Below the pieces are notes generated by a model. It saw only the letters and a program-made list of their open reading frames with translations, made no database searches and was not told where the DNA came from. A stretch of 13,168 nucleotides of DNA from Arthrobacter sp. Lineage in GTDB: Bacteria; Actinomycetota; Actinomycetes; Actinomycetales; Micrococcaceae. The translations under genes and the position numbers were made by a program. Where the stretch lies: assembly GCA_018260285.1 (NCBI GenBank), contig JAGLBH010000032.1:1-13168 (forward strand). Direction: 5' to 3'. Positions 12,704 to 13,168 of the stretch are shown here, one piece after another (within the stretch, counting starts at the first letter, position 1; each line of letters begins with the position of its first letter).

Positions 12704-13168
12704 CTACCTCGCCCCCAGCGCGCTGAGCACTCCGGAGGGGGTGACGAGCCCGCAGGCCCTCCCCGCCTCGTCGACGACGACGCCGAAGCCCGACGGCGAC
12801 GAGAGCGCCGCGTCGAGCGCGCCCCGGAGCGAGGAGCCCCGGGTGAAGAGGGAGCCGCCGGCATGGCGGGCCCCGTCCGGGCTGCGCCACCCCTGGGGGC
12901 GGCCGGCGTCGTCGATCTCGAGGGTCCAGCCCTCGGCGGAGGCGAGCGGGAGGACGGCCAGGCTCTCGGAGCCCACATAGCCGAGAGCACGGAAGCCGCG
13001 GTCGCGGCCGATGAAGCCGGCCACGAAGTCGTCCGCGGGGCTGGTGAGCAGCTCGTGAGGCTCGGCCACCTGGGCCAGGCGGCCCCCGGGTCCGAAGACG
13101 GCGATCCGCGTGCCGAGCAGGACGGCCTCGTCCACATCATGGGTCACCATGACGAAGGTCTTCTTGAG
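12704..13168 (-). CDS. opuCA: Glycine betaine/compatible-solute ABC importer, ATPase (partial, N-terminus off the right edge)
   Basis: The last 154 residues of an OpuCA/ProV-type ATPase, which powers solute uptake from the cytoplasmic face. The visible part begins just before the switch motif VTHDVDEA (about residues 8-15 of the fragment), so Walker A, Walker B and the ABC signature lie beyond the window. GPGGRLAQVAEPHELLTSPADDFVAGFIGRDRG, seen in parts as PHELL and FIGRDRG, is the usual link to the C-terminal regulatory region. That region keeps one recognisable CBS-like unit (SLRGALDAAL...GFGVVVDEAG...GLVTPSGVLSAL). The stretch before it looks too degenerate to call as a second CBS motif. 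In OpuA-type systems CBS pairs tune uptake to ionic strength. It is the first gene of the visible transporter run; its promoter is outside the window. Confidence 0.92.
   Translation of the reverse strand, partial: LKKTFVMVTHDVDEAVLLGTRIAVFGPGGRLAQVAEPHELLTSPADDFVAGFIGRDRGFRALGYVGSESLAVLPLASAEGWTLEIDDAGRPQGWRSPDGARHAGGSLFTRGSSLRGALDAALSSPSGFGVVVDEAGRACGLVTPSGVLSALGAR

Noticed and set aside
11367..12890. An open frame of 507 codons suggesting a fused long permease.
   Set aside because: The part before codon ATG 12068 is Arg/Gly/Pro-rich, has no membrane helices and overlaps permease 1 in another frame. Permease 1 (12065-12700) has the true EAA loop and helices, so this is a shadow, not a fusion.
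1..13168. Search for CRISPR arrays, tRNA/rRNA genes, insertion sequences, prophage genes or defence systems.
   Set aside because: No regularly spaced repeats, no cloverleaf-like sequences with intact T-loop boxes, no transposase, integrase or nuclease-toxin motifs were seen. Every large coding region is explained by ordinary metabolic, repair or transport genes.

Overview
The window is chromosomal DNA of a high-G+C Gram-positive bacterium (Actinomycetota, most likely Micrococcales/Micrococcaceae; the taxon is an inference). Third codon positions are almost all G or C, genes are tightly packed with ATGA stop/start overlaps, and two genes (punA, xseA) have -10-like hexamers exactly 7 nt before the start codon, as in leaderless actinobacterial transcripts. 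The run lpdA-like / PNP / PmmB-like mutase matches the M. tuberculosis Rv3303c-Rv3308 neighbourhood as I remember it. No mobile elements, CRISPR arrays, tRNA or rRNA genes, or degraded genes are visible. No stretch over 300 bases lacks a gene.

Layout. (1) 1-1800, minus strand: a MauE-type membrane protein fused to a thioredoxin-like domain, followed by an NAD(P)H-quinone dehydrogenase of the LpdA type that lacks the redox cysteine pair; its C-terminus lies off the left edge. (2) 1892-5195, plus strand: purine nucleoside phosphorylase, an alpha-D-phosphohexomutase-family enzyme and deoxyribose-phosphate aldolase. Together these can take purine (deoxy)nucleosides to free base plus pentose 5-phosphate, and deoxyribose 5-phosphate on to glyceraldehyde 3-phosphate and acetaldehyde, if the mutase acts as the phosphopentomutase. 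(3) 5301-5522: an unrecognised 73-residue protein with two membrane segments. It is followed by a phased direct repeat and a very long perfect inverted repeat (probable terminator). (4) 5669-7125: xseA-xseB, the two subunits of exonuclease VII. (5) 7129-10330, minus strand: an AlaT/AlaA-type aminotransferase, a PPK2-family polyphosphate-dependent kinase with a lysine/alanine-rich N-terminal extension, and a short-chain dehydrogenase, read in that order. (6) 10381-13168, minus strand: an OpuC/ProU-type glycine betaine (compatible solute) ABC importer in the order ATPase (partial, N-terminus off the right edge), permease, permease, substrate-binding lipoprotein.

Most of the window is ordinary core metabolism, repair and osmoprotection, and I see no clear new multi-gene system. 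The best leads are the MauE-thioredoxin fusion beside a cysteine-less quinone reductase, the phosphohexomutase standing where a phosphopentomutase is needed, the basic tail on PPK2, and the inverted and direct repeats between 5544 and 5616.
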